Shown here piece by piece: positions 25,610 to 34,386 of a stretch of DNA of 64,000 nucleotides. The notes under the pieces were generated by a model. It had not been told where the DNA came from. It was given only the letters and a program-made list of their open reading frames with translations, and did not search any database. The DNA is from Nonomuraea sp. SBT364. GTDB taxonomy: Bacteria > Actinomycetota > Actinomycetes > Streptosporangiales > Streptosporangiaceae. The first letter of the stretch is position 1. The number at the start of each line of letters is the position of its first letter. Both the position numbers and the translations under genes were made by a program. Location: positions 62,001 through 126,000 of the forward strand of contig NZ_LAVL01000007.1 of assembly GCF_001083785.1 (NCBI RefSeq), given 5' to 3'.

Positions 25610-26065
25610 ATGCATATGGAGGACGAAGCGGAGCGCAAGCGGCTGCTCGATGCGTTCAGGTCGCTGCGTTCGGGTCTGCCGGCCCTCGCCGCGGTGCGGG
25701 ACGAGGACGGCGAGCTTCAGCTCCTGCACGCGGTGATGCTGCAGGTGCTCGCCCGCGGCGACGAACCGACGATCAAGGAGCTCGCCGTCGTCGTCAGGCG
25801 GTCGGTGTCGCAGACCAGCCGGCTGGTTGATCAGCTGGTGCGCCGCGGCCTCGCCGAACGCTACGAGGACGCGGCCGACCGGCGGGTGCGGCGGGTGCGG
25901 GTCACCGGCCGCGGCGCGGCGTCGCTGCGGCGGATGGATCAGATGCGGGTCGAGACGCAGCTGAGGTTGTGGGACCACCTCGAACCGGATGAGCGGCCCG
26001 TCGTGCTCCAGGCCATGGAGCTGCTGGCCAAGGCCGCCGAAAGGATGCGGCATGACGATCGTTGA
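25610..26065 (+). CDS. MarR-family regulator
   Basis: A 151-residue winged-helix regulator. The recognition region is TIKELAVVVRRSVSQTSRLVDQLVRRGLAER, followed by the wing with EDAADRRVRRVRVTGRG (the usual DxRxxR box). Start is ATG 25610 or 25616; the short leader and closeness of the operator suggest very little 5' untranslated sequence. It overlaps the downstream dikinase gene by 14 bases, so both proteins come from one message and the regulator probably senses the substrate or product of that enzyme. Confidence 0.88.
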   Translation: MHMEDEAERKRLLDAFRSLRSGLPALAAVRDEDGELQLLHAVMLQVLARGDEPTIKELAVVVRRSVSQTSRLVDQLVRRGLAERYEDAADRRVRRVRVTGRGAASLRRMDQMRVETQLRLWDHLEPDERPVVLQAMELLAKAAERMRHDDR

Positions 26066-28499
26066 CCTCGGCCGGGCGCGCGCGGGCATGATCGGGCTGG
26101 TGGGCGGCAAGGCCGCCGGGCTCGGCGAAATGATCGGAGCGGGTGAACGCGTCCCGTCCGGCTTCTGCCTGACCGCCGAGTCCTACGCCTCCCGGCATCT
26201 GCCCGAGAAGGAACTGATCGACGCCTACGAGCGGCTCGGCGGGGGGCGGGTGGCCGTCCGTTCCAGCGCGACGGCCGAGGACCTGCCGGACGCCAGCTTC
26301 GCCGGCCAGCAGGACACCTACCTCAACGTGGAAGGCGCCGGCCCGCTCCTCGACGCGGTGCGCAGGTGCTGGGACTCCCTGCACTCCGAACGGGCCGTGG
26401 CCTACCGCGCCGCCGCGGGCATCACCGACGCCGCCATGGCGGTGGTGATCCAGCGCATGGTCGACCCCGCCGTCGCGGGCGTCCTGTTCACCGCGAACCC
26501 GATCACCGGCTGCCGCACGGAGATGGTCGTCGACGCCGCTCGCGGCCTGGGCACCGCCGTCGTCGACGGGACCGTCGTCCCCGACCACCACGTTCTCGGC
26601 CACCGCACGCCCGTGCGGGACGGCGGCGAGTGTCTCGGCCGCGAGCAACTCGAGGAGCTGCGGAAGGCCGGGCTGCGGCTGCAGGCGCACTTCGGCTCGC
26701 CCCAGGATGTCGAGTGGGCGATCGACGCGGACGGCACGCTGTGGCTGCTGCAGTCGCGGCCCGTCACGACCCTGTTCCCGGCCCCGCCGGACACCGGTGA
26801 CATGCGCCTCTACCTGGAGTTCGGTCACATCCAGGGGATGCTCAGGCCGGCCACGCCGATGGGGGTGTCCTTGCTGAAGGTGGGGTCGGGGACGTGGTTC
26901 GCGGCCGCCGGCGCACGCGTCGACCCGCGCGATCCGTTGCCCCGGCTGGTGCCCATCGGCGGGCGGCTCTACTTCGACCTGACCGATTTCGTGCGCAACG
27001 AGGCCATGCGCGGGCGGCTCGGAGCGTCCCTGAAGGTGTACGGGCCGCGGGTGCAGAGCGCCGTCGAGCGGATGCTGGACGATCCACGGTTCGCGCCGCG
27101 GCCCGGCCTGCCGTTCCGCCTCGGCACCGCGGCGAGGATGACGGCGCGATTGGCGCCCGGCGCGCTCGCCGGCCTCGTGGGCAGCCTGGCGAGGCCGGAT
27201 CTGGCCCGGGCCAGGGCCTTTCGCGCGGTGCACGAGATCAGGCGCCGGACCATACCTCCGGCCGAGCAGGCGACGGCGGCGGAGCGGCTCCGCTGGGTGA
27301 TCGAGGACTCCCACCGGACGGCCACGGGCCCCGCCATGACGACGCTGATGGGGCCGCTGATGGCCGGGATACTCGCCGGGATCGTGCCGTCCGGGCTGCT
27401 GGAGGGCATCGCCACGCCGGAGGAGCTGGACATCGTCCTGGGCGGGATGCCGCACAACGTGACCACGGAGATGGACCTCGCGCTCTGGCAGGTCGCGGAG
27501 CGGGCGCGCGTACACCGTGAGCTGTTCCTCGGCACCCCGCCGCAGGAGCTCGCCGAGCGCTATCGCGCGGGCGAGCTGCCGGACATCGGAATGTCCGGCT
27601 TCCTCGGCAGGTACGGCATGCGCGCCGCCGCCGAGATCGACGCCGGCATGCCGCGCTGGGAGGAGGACCCGGCTCCCCTGTTCGCCACGGTCGCCAACTA
27701 CCTGCGCGTGGACGACCCCGAGCAGGCGCCCGACCGGCGGTTCGCGCAGGCCGCCGAGAGGGCGGAGAAGATGATCGCGACGCTGTCGCGGCGGGCGCGG
27801 CGGGCCAGGCCGGTACGCGGCCGGATCGCGGCCTTCCTGATGCGGCGATCCCGTAAGCTCACCGGACTGCGGGAGATCGCGAAGTTCGCCTGGCTACCCG
27901 CGATCCAGGCAGGGCGCCGGCAGCTCCTGCTGATCGGGGACGATCTGGTCGCGCGCGGGCTGCTGGAGCGGGCGGACGACATCATGTTCCTCGACCTGTT
28001 CGAGGCCGGGGACGCCGTGCGCGACGGAGCCGACCATCGGGAGCTGATCGCGACGCGCCGCGCCGAGTACGAGCGGGAGCTGCGACGGCCCAGCGTGCCG
28101 GGCGCCTTGCTGTCGGACGGGACCGACGTGGAAGCACTCGCCCCTCAGGGCCCGGTGGAGGACGGCGTACTGGTCGGGATGGCGGGAGCCGCCGGACGGG
28201 CCAGCGGCAGGGCGCGGGTGATCCGCGACCCGGCCGGCGCGTACATCGAACCGGGCGAGATCCTCGTGGCGCCGACCACCGACCCCGGCTGGACCCCGCT
28301 GTTCATGACGACGGCGGGCCTGGTCACAGAGACGGGCTCGCCGATGGCGCACGGCCCCACCGTCGCCCGCGAGTACGGCATCCCGGCCGTCATCTGCGTC
28401 CGCAACGCCACCCACGAGATCAAGACCGGTCAGCTGATCACGATCGACGGCGCCGCGGGGACCGTCACCATCGACGACCCGGCCGGAGCTGCCCCCTGA
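26052..28499 (+). CDS. Rifampicin phosphotransferase-like / PEP-synthase-type dikinase
   Basis: An 815-residue enzyme in three parts. An N-terminal ATP-grasp pair has VGGKAAGLGEMI, AVRSSATAEDLPDASFAGQ and QSRPVTTL. A long middle region follows (about residues 270-710), and then a C-terminal phosphohistidine swivel domain with GSPMAHGPTVAREYGIPAV, the His being the phosphocarrier. The middle segment SGFLGRYGMRAAAEIDAGMPRW and the ending resemble rifampicin phosphotransferase (Rph), which phosphorylates rifamycins, rather than true PEP synthase. The identity of the acceptor is inference. Coupled with the MarR gene upstream. The known rifamycin-associated element of rph genes is not what I see upstream. 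Confidence 0.78.
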   Translation: MTIVDLGRARAGMIGLVGGKAAGLGEMIGAGERVPSGFCLTAESYASRHLPEKELIDAYERLGGGRVAVRSSATAEDLPDASFAGQQDTYLNVEGAGPLLDAVRRCWDSLHSERAVAYRAAAGITDAAMAVVIQRMVDPAVAGVLFTANPITGCRTEMVVDAARGLGTAVVDGTVVPDHHVLGHRTPVRDGGECLGREQLEELRKAGLRLQAHFGSPQDVEWAIDADGTLWLLQSRPVTTLFPAPPDTGDMRLYLEFGHIQGMLRPATPMGVSLLKVGSGTWFAAAGARVDPRDPLPRLVPIGGRLYFDLTDFVRNEAMRGRLGASLKVYGPRVQSAVERMLDDPRFAPRPGLPFRLGTAARMTARLAPGALAGLVGSLARPDLARARAFRAVHEIRRRTIPPAEQATAAERLRWVIEDSHRTATGPAMTTLMGPLMAGILAGIVPSGLLEGIATPEELDIVLGGMPHNVTTEMDLALWQVAERARVHRELFLGTPPQELAERYRAGELPDIGMSGFLGRYGMRAAAEIDAGMPRWEEDPAPLFATVANYLRVDDPEQAPDRRFAQAAERAEKMIATLSRRARRARPVRGRIAAFLMRRSRKLTGLREIAKFAWLPAIQAGRRQLLLIGDDLVARGLLERADDIMFLDLFEAGDAVRDGADHRELIATRRAEYERELRRPSVPGALLSDGTDVEALAPQGPVEDGVLVGMAGAAGRASGRARVIRDPAGAYIEPGEILVAPTTDPGWTPLFMTTAGLVTETGSPMAHGPTVAREYGIPAVICVRNATHEIKTGQLITIDGAAGTVTIDDPAGAAP

Positions 28500-28584
28500 C
28501 GCACACGCCCGTCGCCCTATGGCGGATCGGGCGGTGCCCGCCGGATGGGTGCGCACCGGTGCGGAGGCCGGCGCTGACGTGCGC

Positions 28585-29199
28585 CTATCGGCGGCAGGCC
28601 GCCAAGGCGACGAGGATGACCTCGACCAGCCGGTCGTGGGCGTACGGGTCGGCGAAGTCACCGTCGGCCGTGAGGGTTTGCGGGCGCGCGTATGTGAGTC
28701 CGACCAGGCAGTCAAGGGCCAGATCGGTGTCCAGGTCGGCGGGCAGTTCGCCGCGCTGGATCGCGCGGTGCAGCATGGCGGTGCCGGCGGCGCGGCGGGG
28801 CTCGCGGAGGGCGGCGTAGAAGGTCTGGGCGAGCTGTGGGTTGCGGATGGCTTCGGCGCCGAGGTCGGCGATGATGCGGGTGGTGCGCAGGTCGCTCCTG
28901 AGCGCGGCGGCGTCCCCGACGTAACTGCTGACGTCGTCGCGCAGGTTGCCGGTGTCGGGAACGGGGACGGCGTGCCATGCCAGGTTGCCGACGATCTGCT
29001 GGACCATGACCTCCTTGGATGCCCAGCGCCGATAGAGGGCGGCCTTGCCGACGCCGGCCCGCCGGGCGACCGCTTCCATGGACATCCGGGCGTAGCCGGT
29101 GTCGGCGAGCTCGTCGAGGACTGCCGTGGTGATCACGTCGGTGACGTGTTCGCGCAGGAGCGCCGCTCCCGCCACTCGACGCCCGTGGGTCGCGGCCAT
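28585..29199 (-). CDS. TetR/AcrR-family regulator
   Basis: A 204-residue regulator with helix-turn-helix TTAVLDELADTGYARMSMEA to KAALYRRWASKEVMVQQI. The C-terminal ligand domain carries the RTTRIIADLGAEAIRNPQLA segment common in one TetR subgroup. It diverges from the FAD monooxygenase gene, and two strong palindromes lie in the 107-base gap. It likely represses both genes and is released by the monooxygenase substrate. Confidence 0.9.
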   Translation of the reverse strand: MAATHGRRVAGAALLREHVTDVITTAVLDELADTGYARMSMEAVARRAGVGKAALYRRWASKEVMVQQIVGNLAWHAVPVPDTGNLRDDVSSYVGDAAALRSDLRTTRIIADLGAEAIRNPQLAQTFYAALREPRRAAGTAMLHRAIQRGELPADLDTDLALDCLVGLTYARPQTLTADGDFADPYAHDRLVEVILVALAACRR

Positions 29200-29219
29200 G
29201 GCGACACCTTACTACGGAA

Positions 29220-29237
29220 CGGAACGGTTGCGTTCCG
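29220..29237. promoter_or_regulatory. TetR operator 1
   Basis: CGGAACGGTTGCGTTCCG has 7-base arms CGGAACG and CGTTCCG around four bases. It covers TTGCGT (29228-29233), the probable -35 of the monooxygenase promoter, whose -10 TAGGCT lies 18 bases on at 29252-29257. Confidence 0.7.
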
Positions 29238-29268
29238 ACGGCTCGCCCGCTTAGGCTCGGCGATGAGA

Positions 29269-29286
29269 CGGAACGGATCCGTTCCG
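29269..29286. promoter_or_regulatory. TetR operator 2
   Basis: CGGAACGGATCCGTTCCG is a perfect 18-base palindrome with the same arms as operator 1, 49 bases from it. It lies just downstream of the TAGGCT -10 and 20 bases before the monooxygenase ATG. Confidence 0.8.
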
Positions 29287-29306
29287 ACGTTCGGGATCGG
29301 GAGCGA

Positions 29307-30839
29307 ATGGTGGATGACACCGAGGTGCTGGTGGTCGGCGCGGGGCCGGCCGGTCTGGCGCTGGCCTGTGCGCTGCGCCTGCACGGCATCGCCGCCCAAG
29401 TGGTGGATTCGGCGTCCGGGCCGGCGTCCACGTCGCGAGCGAACATCCTGCACGCGCGGGGCGTCGAGGTGCTCGACCGGCTCGGCGCGCTCGGCGACCT
29501 GCCGGATCGCGCGCTCTCGGCGGTCACCATCACGCAGTACCTGGACGGGCGGCCGGCCATCACCATCCGCTTCGGTGACGTGGGGCTGGGCGCGGCGCGG
29601 CCGGCTCTGTACATCTCACAGGCGGACATCGAGGCGGAACTGCGGCGCCGACTGGCCGAGCTGGGGGCCGGCGTCCGCTGGAACACGCCGCTGGTCGAGC
29701 TCACCCAGGACGCCGACGGTGTCACCGCCCTGCTCGGCGACGAGCGGGTCCCGCTGCGCTGCCGATGGCTGGCAGGCTGCGACGGCTCGCACAGCACCGT
29801 GCGCAAGCTGGCCGGGATCGGCTTCTCGGGGGTCCGGCTCACCGAGGGGTTCCTGCTGGCCGACGTGCACGCCGACTGGCCGGTGGACCGGGCCGGCGGC
29901 CACGGCTGGCCGCACCGGGACGGCCCGTTCTTCGCCCTGCCGATGCGGGAGGCGGGCGGCGCGGACGACCTGTGGCGGTTGATGGCCTACGACCCCACCG
30001 GTGCGGACGGCGTACCGGGGGATCAGGAGATCGTCGAACGCTTCCGCCGGCTCGTGCCCGAGCGGACCGGACGAGCCGACATCCGCATCAAGGACGCGGT
30101 GTGGACGTCGGCCTTCCGCGTCCACCGCAGGCTGGCCGACACCTACCGCCGGGGCCGGATCTTCCTGGCGGGCGACGCCGCGCACATCCACAGCCCGCTC
30201 GGCGGCCAGGGCATGGTCACCGGGATGGGCGACGCGGAGAACCTCGCGTGGAAGCTCGCCCTGGTGGCTCACGGGCGGGCGGCTGACGCGCTGCTCGACA
30301 CCTACGAGGCCGAACGGCGTCCGCTGGCGACCGAGGTGCTGCGGCAGACCAGCGCCGCGACCAGGTTGCAGGTCGGCGACAGCCCTTTCATGCGTTTCCT
30401 GCGCAACCGCGTGCTCGTTCCTGTCGCCAACCTGCCGGCTGTGCAACGCCGGGCCGGGCAGCTCGCCTCCCAGCTGTGGGTGACGTACCGGCGCGGACCA
30501 CTGGGCGGCGGGGCCGGGTCCCGGCGGCGGCCACGGCCCGGCGACCGGGTCCCGGACCTGGCCTGCCTCCGTCCCGACGGCGGCGCCACCCGCCTGCACG
30601 CCGAACTCGGCCGCCGCTGGGTGCTGCTCTCTCCCGGCGGGGACACATACGCGTACGCGGACGAAGCACGCGAACGGCTCGGCGACACGGTCACGGCGCT
30701 GACCCGCGACTCCGGCACGCAACGGGACGTCTGGCTGATCCGCCCGGACGCCCACCTGGCCTGGCGCGGACGGCACGCCGCGGCACGCCTCGGCCCATGG
30801 CTGGACCGGGTCCTGCGACAGGAGCAGACCCAGTCATGA
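29307..30839 (+). CDS. FAD-dependent aromatic monooxygenase (class A, PgaE/RdmE-like)
   Basis: A 510-residue flavoprotein hydroxylase. The FAD dinucleotide motif VLVVGAGPAGLALAC is at residue 8, the DG motif reads AGCDGSHSTVRKLAG, and the second FAD motif is RIFLAGDAAHIHSPLGGQGM. A C-terminal thioredoxin-like domain follows. Enzymes of this class hydroxylate polyketides, phenols or rifamycin-like aromatics with NAD(P)H and O2. It is controlled by the divergent TetR through twin operators. Its stop overlaps the converging MarR gene by 6 bases. Close to an Rph-like gene, so a drug-detoxification role is possible (inference). Confidence 0.9.
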   Translation: MVDDTEVLVVGAGPAGLALACALRLHGIAAQVVDSASGPASTSRANILHARGVEVLDRLGALGDLPDRALSAVTITQYLDGRPAITIRFGDVGLGAARPALYISQADIEAELRRRLAELGAGVRWNTPLVELTQDADGVTALLGDERVPLRCRWLAGCDGSHSTVRKLAGIGFSGVRLTEGFLLADVHADWPVDRAGGHGWPHRDGPFFALPMREAGGADDLWRLMAYDPTGADGVPGDQEIVERFRRLVPERTGRADIRIKDAVWTSAFRVHRRLADTYRRGRIFLAGDAAHIHSPLGGQGMVTGMGDAENLAWKLALVAHGRAADALLDTYEAERRPLATEVLRQTSAATRLQVGDSPFMRFLRNRVLVPVANLPAVQRRAGQLASQLWVTYRRGPLGGGAGSRRRPRPGDRVPDLACLRPDGGATRLHAELGRRWVLLSPGGDTYAYADEARERLGDTVTALTRDSGTQRDVWLIRPDAHLAWRGRHAAARLGPWLDRVLRQEQTQS

Positions 30840-31298
30840 ACCTTGAGCTCCGGGGCGCTGCCGATCCCACTCGTCGAGGAGCTTGGGAAACTCTTGGCCC
30901 ATGAAGCCGTACATGTCCCGCATCAGCTCAAGCCTGGCCCGGCTCTTGGGACTGTCGCCGACCACGGCCAGCCCCTGCTCCGCGAGCTGCGCGAATGCGG
31001 AGAACTCCGCCATCTTCGCCCGGAACGCACGCCCGAAGACGTCCTCGGTCAGCCGATAGTGGTCGCGCCGCCCCCGTGGTGGGCGGAAACGCTCGACGAG
31101 CCCGCCTCGTTCGAGCTGCCCCAGAGCCACGCTCATGCTGCTCTTGGCCACGCCGAGTCGCTCGCACAACCCCGGCGCGTCGGCGGACTCGTCCGGATCG
31201 ACCAGTAGCACGCCGACGACCCGCCCCGCTGTACGACTGAGCCCCAGCCGCTCGAAGTACAGCCCCGCACTCTCCACGAACTCCTCAATACCGGCCAC
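30834..31298 (-). CDS. GbsR/MarR-like regulator
   Basis: A 154-residue winged-helix protein starting at GTG 31298. It opens with VAGIEEFVESAGLYFERLGL, then the recognition segment LCERLGVAKSSMSVALGQLERGGL and the wing FRPPRGRRDHYRLTE. The C-terminal helices are typical of the actinobacterial GbsR/PadR-like group. It diverges from the SDR gene at 31350, with a single strong palindrome in the 51-base gap, so it probably represses that SDR and itself. Overlaps the 3' end of the monooxygenase gene by 6 bases. Confidence 0.82.
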   Translation of the reverse strand: MAGIEEFVESAGLYFERLGLSRTAGRVVGVLLVDPDESADAPGLCERLGVAKSSMSVALGQLERGGLVERFRPPRGRRDHYRLTEDVFGRAFRAKMAEFSAFAQLAEQGLAVVGDSPKSRARLELMRDMYGFMGQEFPKLLDEWDRQRPGAQGS

Positions 31299-31313
31299 CC
31301 AACAGATTCTAAG

Positions 31314-31335
31314 TTGTTCGGATCGTTCCGAACAA
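31314..31335. promoter_or_regulatory. Palindromic operator in the GbsR/SDR gap
   Basis: Arms TTGTTCGGA and TCCGAACAA are perfect over 9 bases around TCGT. TTGTTC (31314-31319) also serves as a -35, with TAGACT (31338-31343) as -10 after 18 bases. Transcription would start at about the SDR ATG (31350), giving a leaderless message. Confidence 0.72.
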
Positions 31336-31349
31336 ACTAGACTCTCGGC

Positions 31350-32210
31350 ATGCTGTCCATCGCCATCACCGGCGCCAACTCCGGGATCGGCCTGCGCGCC
31401 GCCCAAGCCCTCGCCACCGCAGGCCACCACGTGCTGGCGCTGTGCCGGGACCCCGATCGAGGCCGCGCCGCCCTGGCCGACATCAACGCCCACGCCACAC
31501 ACCCGGCCGGCCTGATCGAAGCCGACCTGTCGATACCCGACTCGATCAAGGCCGCCGCCGACCAGATCACGCACACCGTCGGCCACCTCGACGTGCTCAT
31601 CAACAACGCCGCCGTCTTCGACCAGACAGTCCGGGAGCCCCGCTTCACGGCGGACGGCCATGAGCTGTTCTGGGCCACCAACCATCTGGGCCCCTTCCTG
31701 CTCACCGCACACCTCAGCCCTCTGCTCGCCGCCGCGGACCGGCCTCGCGTGATCAACGTCGCCAGCAAGGGACTGCTCTCGATGCCCCGCATCCGGATCC
31801 GGTTCGATCAACTCGACGACCCGAGCTGGTACACCCCGACCCGCGCCTACTATCACGCCAAACTCGCCCAGGTCATGACCACCCTCTCTCTGGCCGAGAA
31901 GGCCGAAGGACACCTGGAGACCACCTGCGTCCGCGTCCCCGCCGTGCGGCTCGACCCCGACCGGGTGGCGGCCATGCCACGGTTGCTGCGCACCCTGTAC
32001 GCGCCCAAGAACCGCATGGCAGTCCCCGCCGAACGCCTCGGCGAGACGTACGCCCGCCTCGCCACCCGGGCCGGCAGCCTGCCCGGGCCGTACGTGGACG
32101 AGAACCTTCGCCCGGTCCGCGCCCCGGCCTCCGCCTATGACAGGGCCGCCCGCGAACGGCTGTGGTCGCTCTCCCAGACCGCCACCGGCGACCCCGCCTG
32201 GGCCTGGTGA
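31350..32210 (+). CDS. SDR-family oxidoreductase (retinol dehydrogenase-like)
   Basis: A 286-residue SDR with all catalytic parts: cofactor motif TGANSGIGLRAAQ, DVLINNAAVF, Ser in VINVASKGLL, and active-site YYHAKLAQ giving YxxxK. Family relatives reduce or oxidise aldehydes, ketones and lipophilic alcohols with NADP(H). It has no ribosome site and seems leaderless. Transcription is governed by the divergent GbsR-like protein through the palindrome upstream. The 3' end converges on the SLC13-type transporter gene. Confidence 0.88.
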   Translation: MLSIAITGANSGIGLRAAQALATAGHHVLALCRDPDRGRAALADINAHATHPAGLIEADLSIPDSIKAAADQITHTVGHLDVLINNAAVFDQTVREPRFTADGHELFWATNHLGPFLLTAHLSPLLAAADRPRVINVASKGLLSMPRIRIRFDQLDDPSWYTPTRAYYHAKLAQVMTTLSLAEKAEGHLETTCVRVPAVRLDPDRVAAMPRLLRTLYAPKNRMAVPAERLGETYARLATRAGSLPGPYVDENLRPVRAPASAYDRAARERLWSLSQTATGDPAWAW

Positions 32211-32213
32211 TCA

Positions 32214-32262
32214 CGGGAGGCGGGCCGGGCTTCCCCCGTTCAGCCGCCCACCGGCCTCCCTC
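32214..32262. terminator. Possible bidirectional hairpin between SDR and transporter genes
   Basis: GGGAGGC (32215-32221) and GCCTCCC (32254-32260) can pair, enclosing about 32 bases with smaller internal G/C pairings. It lies between convergent stops. The loop is long, so the call is weak. Confidence 0.35.
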
Positions 32263-32265
32263 GTG

Positions 32266-33555
32266 TCACAGGTAGCGCAGCCACAAGTACGGCGCGACGA
32301 GCGTGACGGTGACCACCGTGACGATCAGGCCGTACTTGGTGAACTGCCAGAAGCTGATCGGCGTGTGGTTGCGCGCCGCGATGCCGAGCACGACCACGTT
32401 GGCCGCCGCCCCCACCGCCGTGGCGTTGCCGCCCAGGTCGGCGCCGAAGGCCAGCGCCCACCACAGCACCTGCGTCGACCCGTCACCGCCGCCCGCGTTG
32501 ACCAGGTCCGCGACGATCGGGCTCATGGTGGCGACGTAGGGGATGTTGTCCACGATCGCCGACAGCGCGGCCGAGGCGCCAAGCAGCCCCATCGTCGTCA
32601 GCTCCAGCTGCCCGGCGGTCGCCTCGACGGCGGCCTCGGACAGGTTGCCGATGACGCCGGTCTCGACCAGTCCGCCGACCATCACGAACAGCCCGGCGAA
32701 GAACACCAGCGTGGGCCACTCCACCTCGGAGATGGCCTCCTCGGTGGTCACCTTGGTGGCCGCGACCAGGATGCCCGCACCCAGCAGCGCGACCACCGAC
32801 GGTTCGTAGTGCAGCACCGGATGCAGCACGAACGCGGCCATCACCAGGGCCAGCACCGCCAGGCTCTGCCACAGCAGCCGCCGGTCGGCGATCGCCTCCT
32901 TCTCGTCCAGCGCCATGATCGCCGCCGCCCGCTCCGGATCCTGGCGCATGTGCCGGCCGAACATCAGCCAGCACAACCCCACGAAGACGATCATCAGCAC
33001 GATCACCATGGGCGCCATGTGGATGAGGAAGTCGTTGAAGCTCAAGCCCCCGCGACTGGCGATGATGATGTTCGGCGGGTCTCCGACCAGGGTGGCGGCG
33101 CCGCCGATGTTGGACGCCATCGCCTCGGCGATCAGGAACGGCACCGCCGAGACGGCCAGCCGCTCGCACACCAGGAACGTCACGGGCGCGATCAGCAGCA
33201 CCGTGGTGACGTTGTCCAGCAGCGCCGAGGCCAGGGCCGTGATCACCACCAGCAGCACCATCAGCCGGAACGGCCGCCCCTTGGCCCGTTTGGCGGCCCA
33301 GATGGCCAGATACTCGAACACGCCGGTCTGCTTGAGCACCCCGACGATGACCATCATCCCCAGCAGCAGGAAGATGACGTTCCAGTCGATACCCGAATGC
33401 TCGGAGAAGAACGCGGCCTCGGCGTCGGTGGCATGCAGAAGCAGCATGATCCCCGCGGCGCCGAGCGCGGCGGCGACCCGGTGCACCTTCTCGGTGGCGA
33501 TCAGCGTGTAGGCGGCCAGGAACACCACCACGCTCACCCAGGCGACCACGGTCAT
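32266..33555 (-). CDS. SLC13/ArsB-type ion transporter
   Basis: A 429-residue protein with about 11-12 membrane segments. Family signatures are DNVTTVLLIAPVTFLVCERL, ASNIGGAATLVGDPPNIIIAS and the second half FGADLGGNATAVGAAANVV. This is the ion transporter superfamily holding arsenite, dicarboxylate and YbiR-like carriers. The N-rich repeat pattern suggests an anion or Na+-coupled carrier; the substrate is open. Coupled to the upstream CBS-domain gene by an ATGA overlap, as seen in other actinomycetes, so the CBS protein probably senses adenylates and gates the carrier. Confidence 0.85.
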   Translation of the reverse strand: MTVVAWVSVVVFLAAYTLIATEKVHRVAAALGAAGIMLLLHATDAEAAFFSEHSGIDWNVIFLLLGMMVIVGVLKQTGVFEYLAIWAAKRAKGRPFRLMVLLVVITALASALLDNVTTVLLIAPVTFLVCERLAVSAVPFLIAEAMASNIGGAATLVGDPPNIIIASRGGLSFNDFLIHMAPMVIVLMIVFVGLCWLMFGRHMRQDPERAAAIMALDEKEAIADRRLLWQSLAVLALVMAAFVLHPVLHYEPSVVALLGAGILVAATKVTTEEAISEVEWPTLVFFAGLFVMVGGLVETGVIGNLSEAAVEATAGQLELTTMGLLGASAALSAIVDNIPYVATMSPIVADLVNAGGGDGSTQVLWWALAFGADLGGNATAVGAAANVVVLGIAARNHTPISFWQFTKYGLIVTVVTVTLVAPYLWLRYL

Positions 33556-34016
33556 GCCGGCAGCACCCGCTCCAGCAGCGCCTTCAGCGTGACCGCGCCC
33601 AGCAGCCTGCCGTCCTCCACGATGGCGACCAGCGGGCTGCGGGTACGTGCCATCAGCGCGGCCACCTCCAGCACGGTGGCGCCGGGATCGGTCACCGGCA
33701 ACTCACGCGGCCTGCTCGGCAGGGCCTCACGCACGGTACGCCGGTCCAGCGCCCGCAGGAACTCATCCGCATGCGCCTCGTCGATCACCCTGGCCAGGGC
33801 CGGATCGTCCTGACAGTAGGCGGGCACGGCCAGGCGCAGCACCTCGGCGCCGGGCAGGATGGTGAACGGCTCGCCCTCGTCGCCGAGCACGATGACGCCC
33901 GGCAGATCCTGCAGGGCCAGCAGCCGGGCCGCGTCGACCACAGGCGCGTCGAGACCAAGGGTCGGAAAATCGGTGAGCAAGTCTCGGGCGCGCACGCGCA
34001 CATCCTTCTCAAGCAA
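33552..34016 (-). CDS. CBS-domain protein
   Basis: A 154-residue protein with two CBS motifs: RARDLLTDFPTLGLDAPVVDAARLL with LPGVIVLGDEG, and REALPSRPRELPVTDPGATVLEV with SPLVAIVEDGRLLGAVT. CBS pairs bind adenosine nucleotides and regulate attached channels or enzymes. It precedes the transporter with a 4-base ATGA overlap, which strongly suggests a regulatory subunit of that transporter. No DNA-binding or catalytic part is present. Confidence 0.88.
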   Translation of the reverse strand: MLEKDVRVRARDLLTDFPTLGLDAPVVDAARLLALQDLPGVIVLGDEGEPFTILPGAEVLRLAVPAYCQDDPALARVIDEAHADEFLRALDRRTVREALPSRPRELPVTDPGATVLEVAALMARTRSPLVAIVEDGRLLGAVTLKALLERVLPA

Positions 34017-34386
34017 CAGGAATAGGACATGCCGACCAGACTTCCCGGCTCACCAGCCCCAACCTATCAGGGAGCCGCAACCCCACAACGGCCCGAGCCC
34101 CGGAGCCGGATGGCCAGGGCTGGCAGGGTGGCGGTGCCGAGCGTGGTGGCGGCCGCGATCTTCATCTGGCCGGCCGGCGCGATCGGCCTGTCGGCGGGGT
34201 CGGGGGAGCCGGAACGGCTGCTGCTCCGGCACTTTCGCACCGGAGCCGAACGCGCCTTCGCGCAGGACACCGCGTCCGGGTTCCGGCTGCCGGCCGACAC
34301 CGCTCTCCGGGCCATGCCGGTGGCGGTCAACGACCCGGTCACCGCCGTCCTGAGCGCCACGGACGGCGGGTCGGGCGACCAGGTCC
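34017..34386. other. Stretch without a supported gene
   Basis: A plus-strand reading from 34029 has a hydrophobic segment (VPSVVAAAIFIWPAGAIGL) and then plausible residues up to about 34370. It runs antisense into the alkyl sulfatase 3' end and matches no family. It may be the start of a secreted protein that has lost its end. Confidence 0.35.

Noticed and set aside
26052-28499. Calling the dikinase a plain PEP synthase
   Set aside because: The middle domain and the coupling to a MarR regulator fit rifampicin phosphotransferase-like proteins better, so I kept a broader name instead.
31299-31913. N-terminal extension of the GbsR-like regulator
   Set aside because: It is antisense to the SDR gene. 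Family homology begins at GTG 31298.
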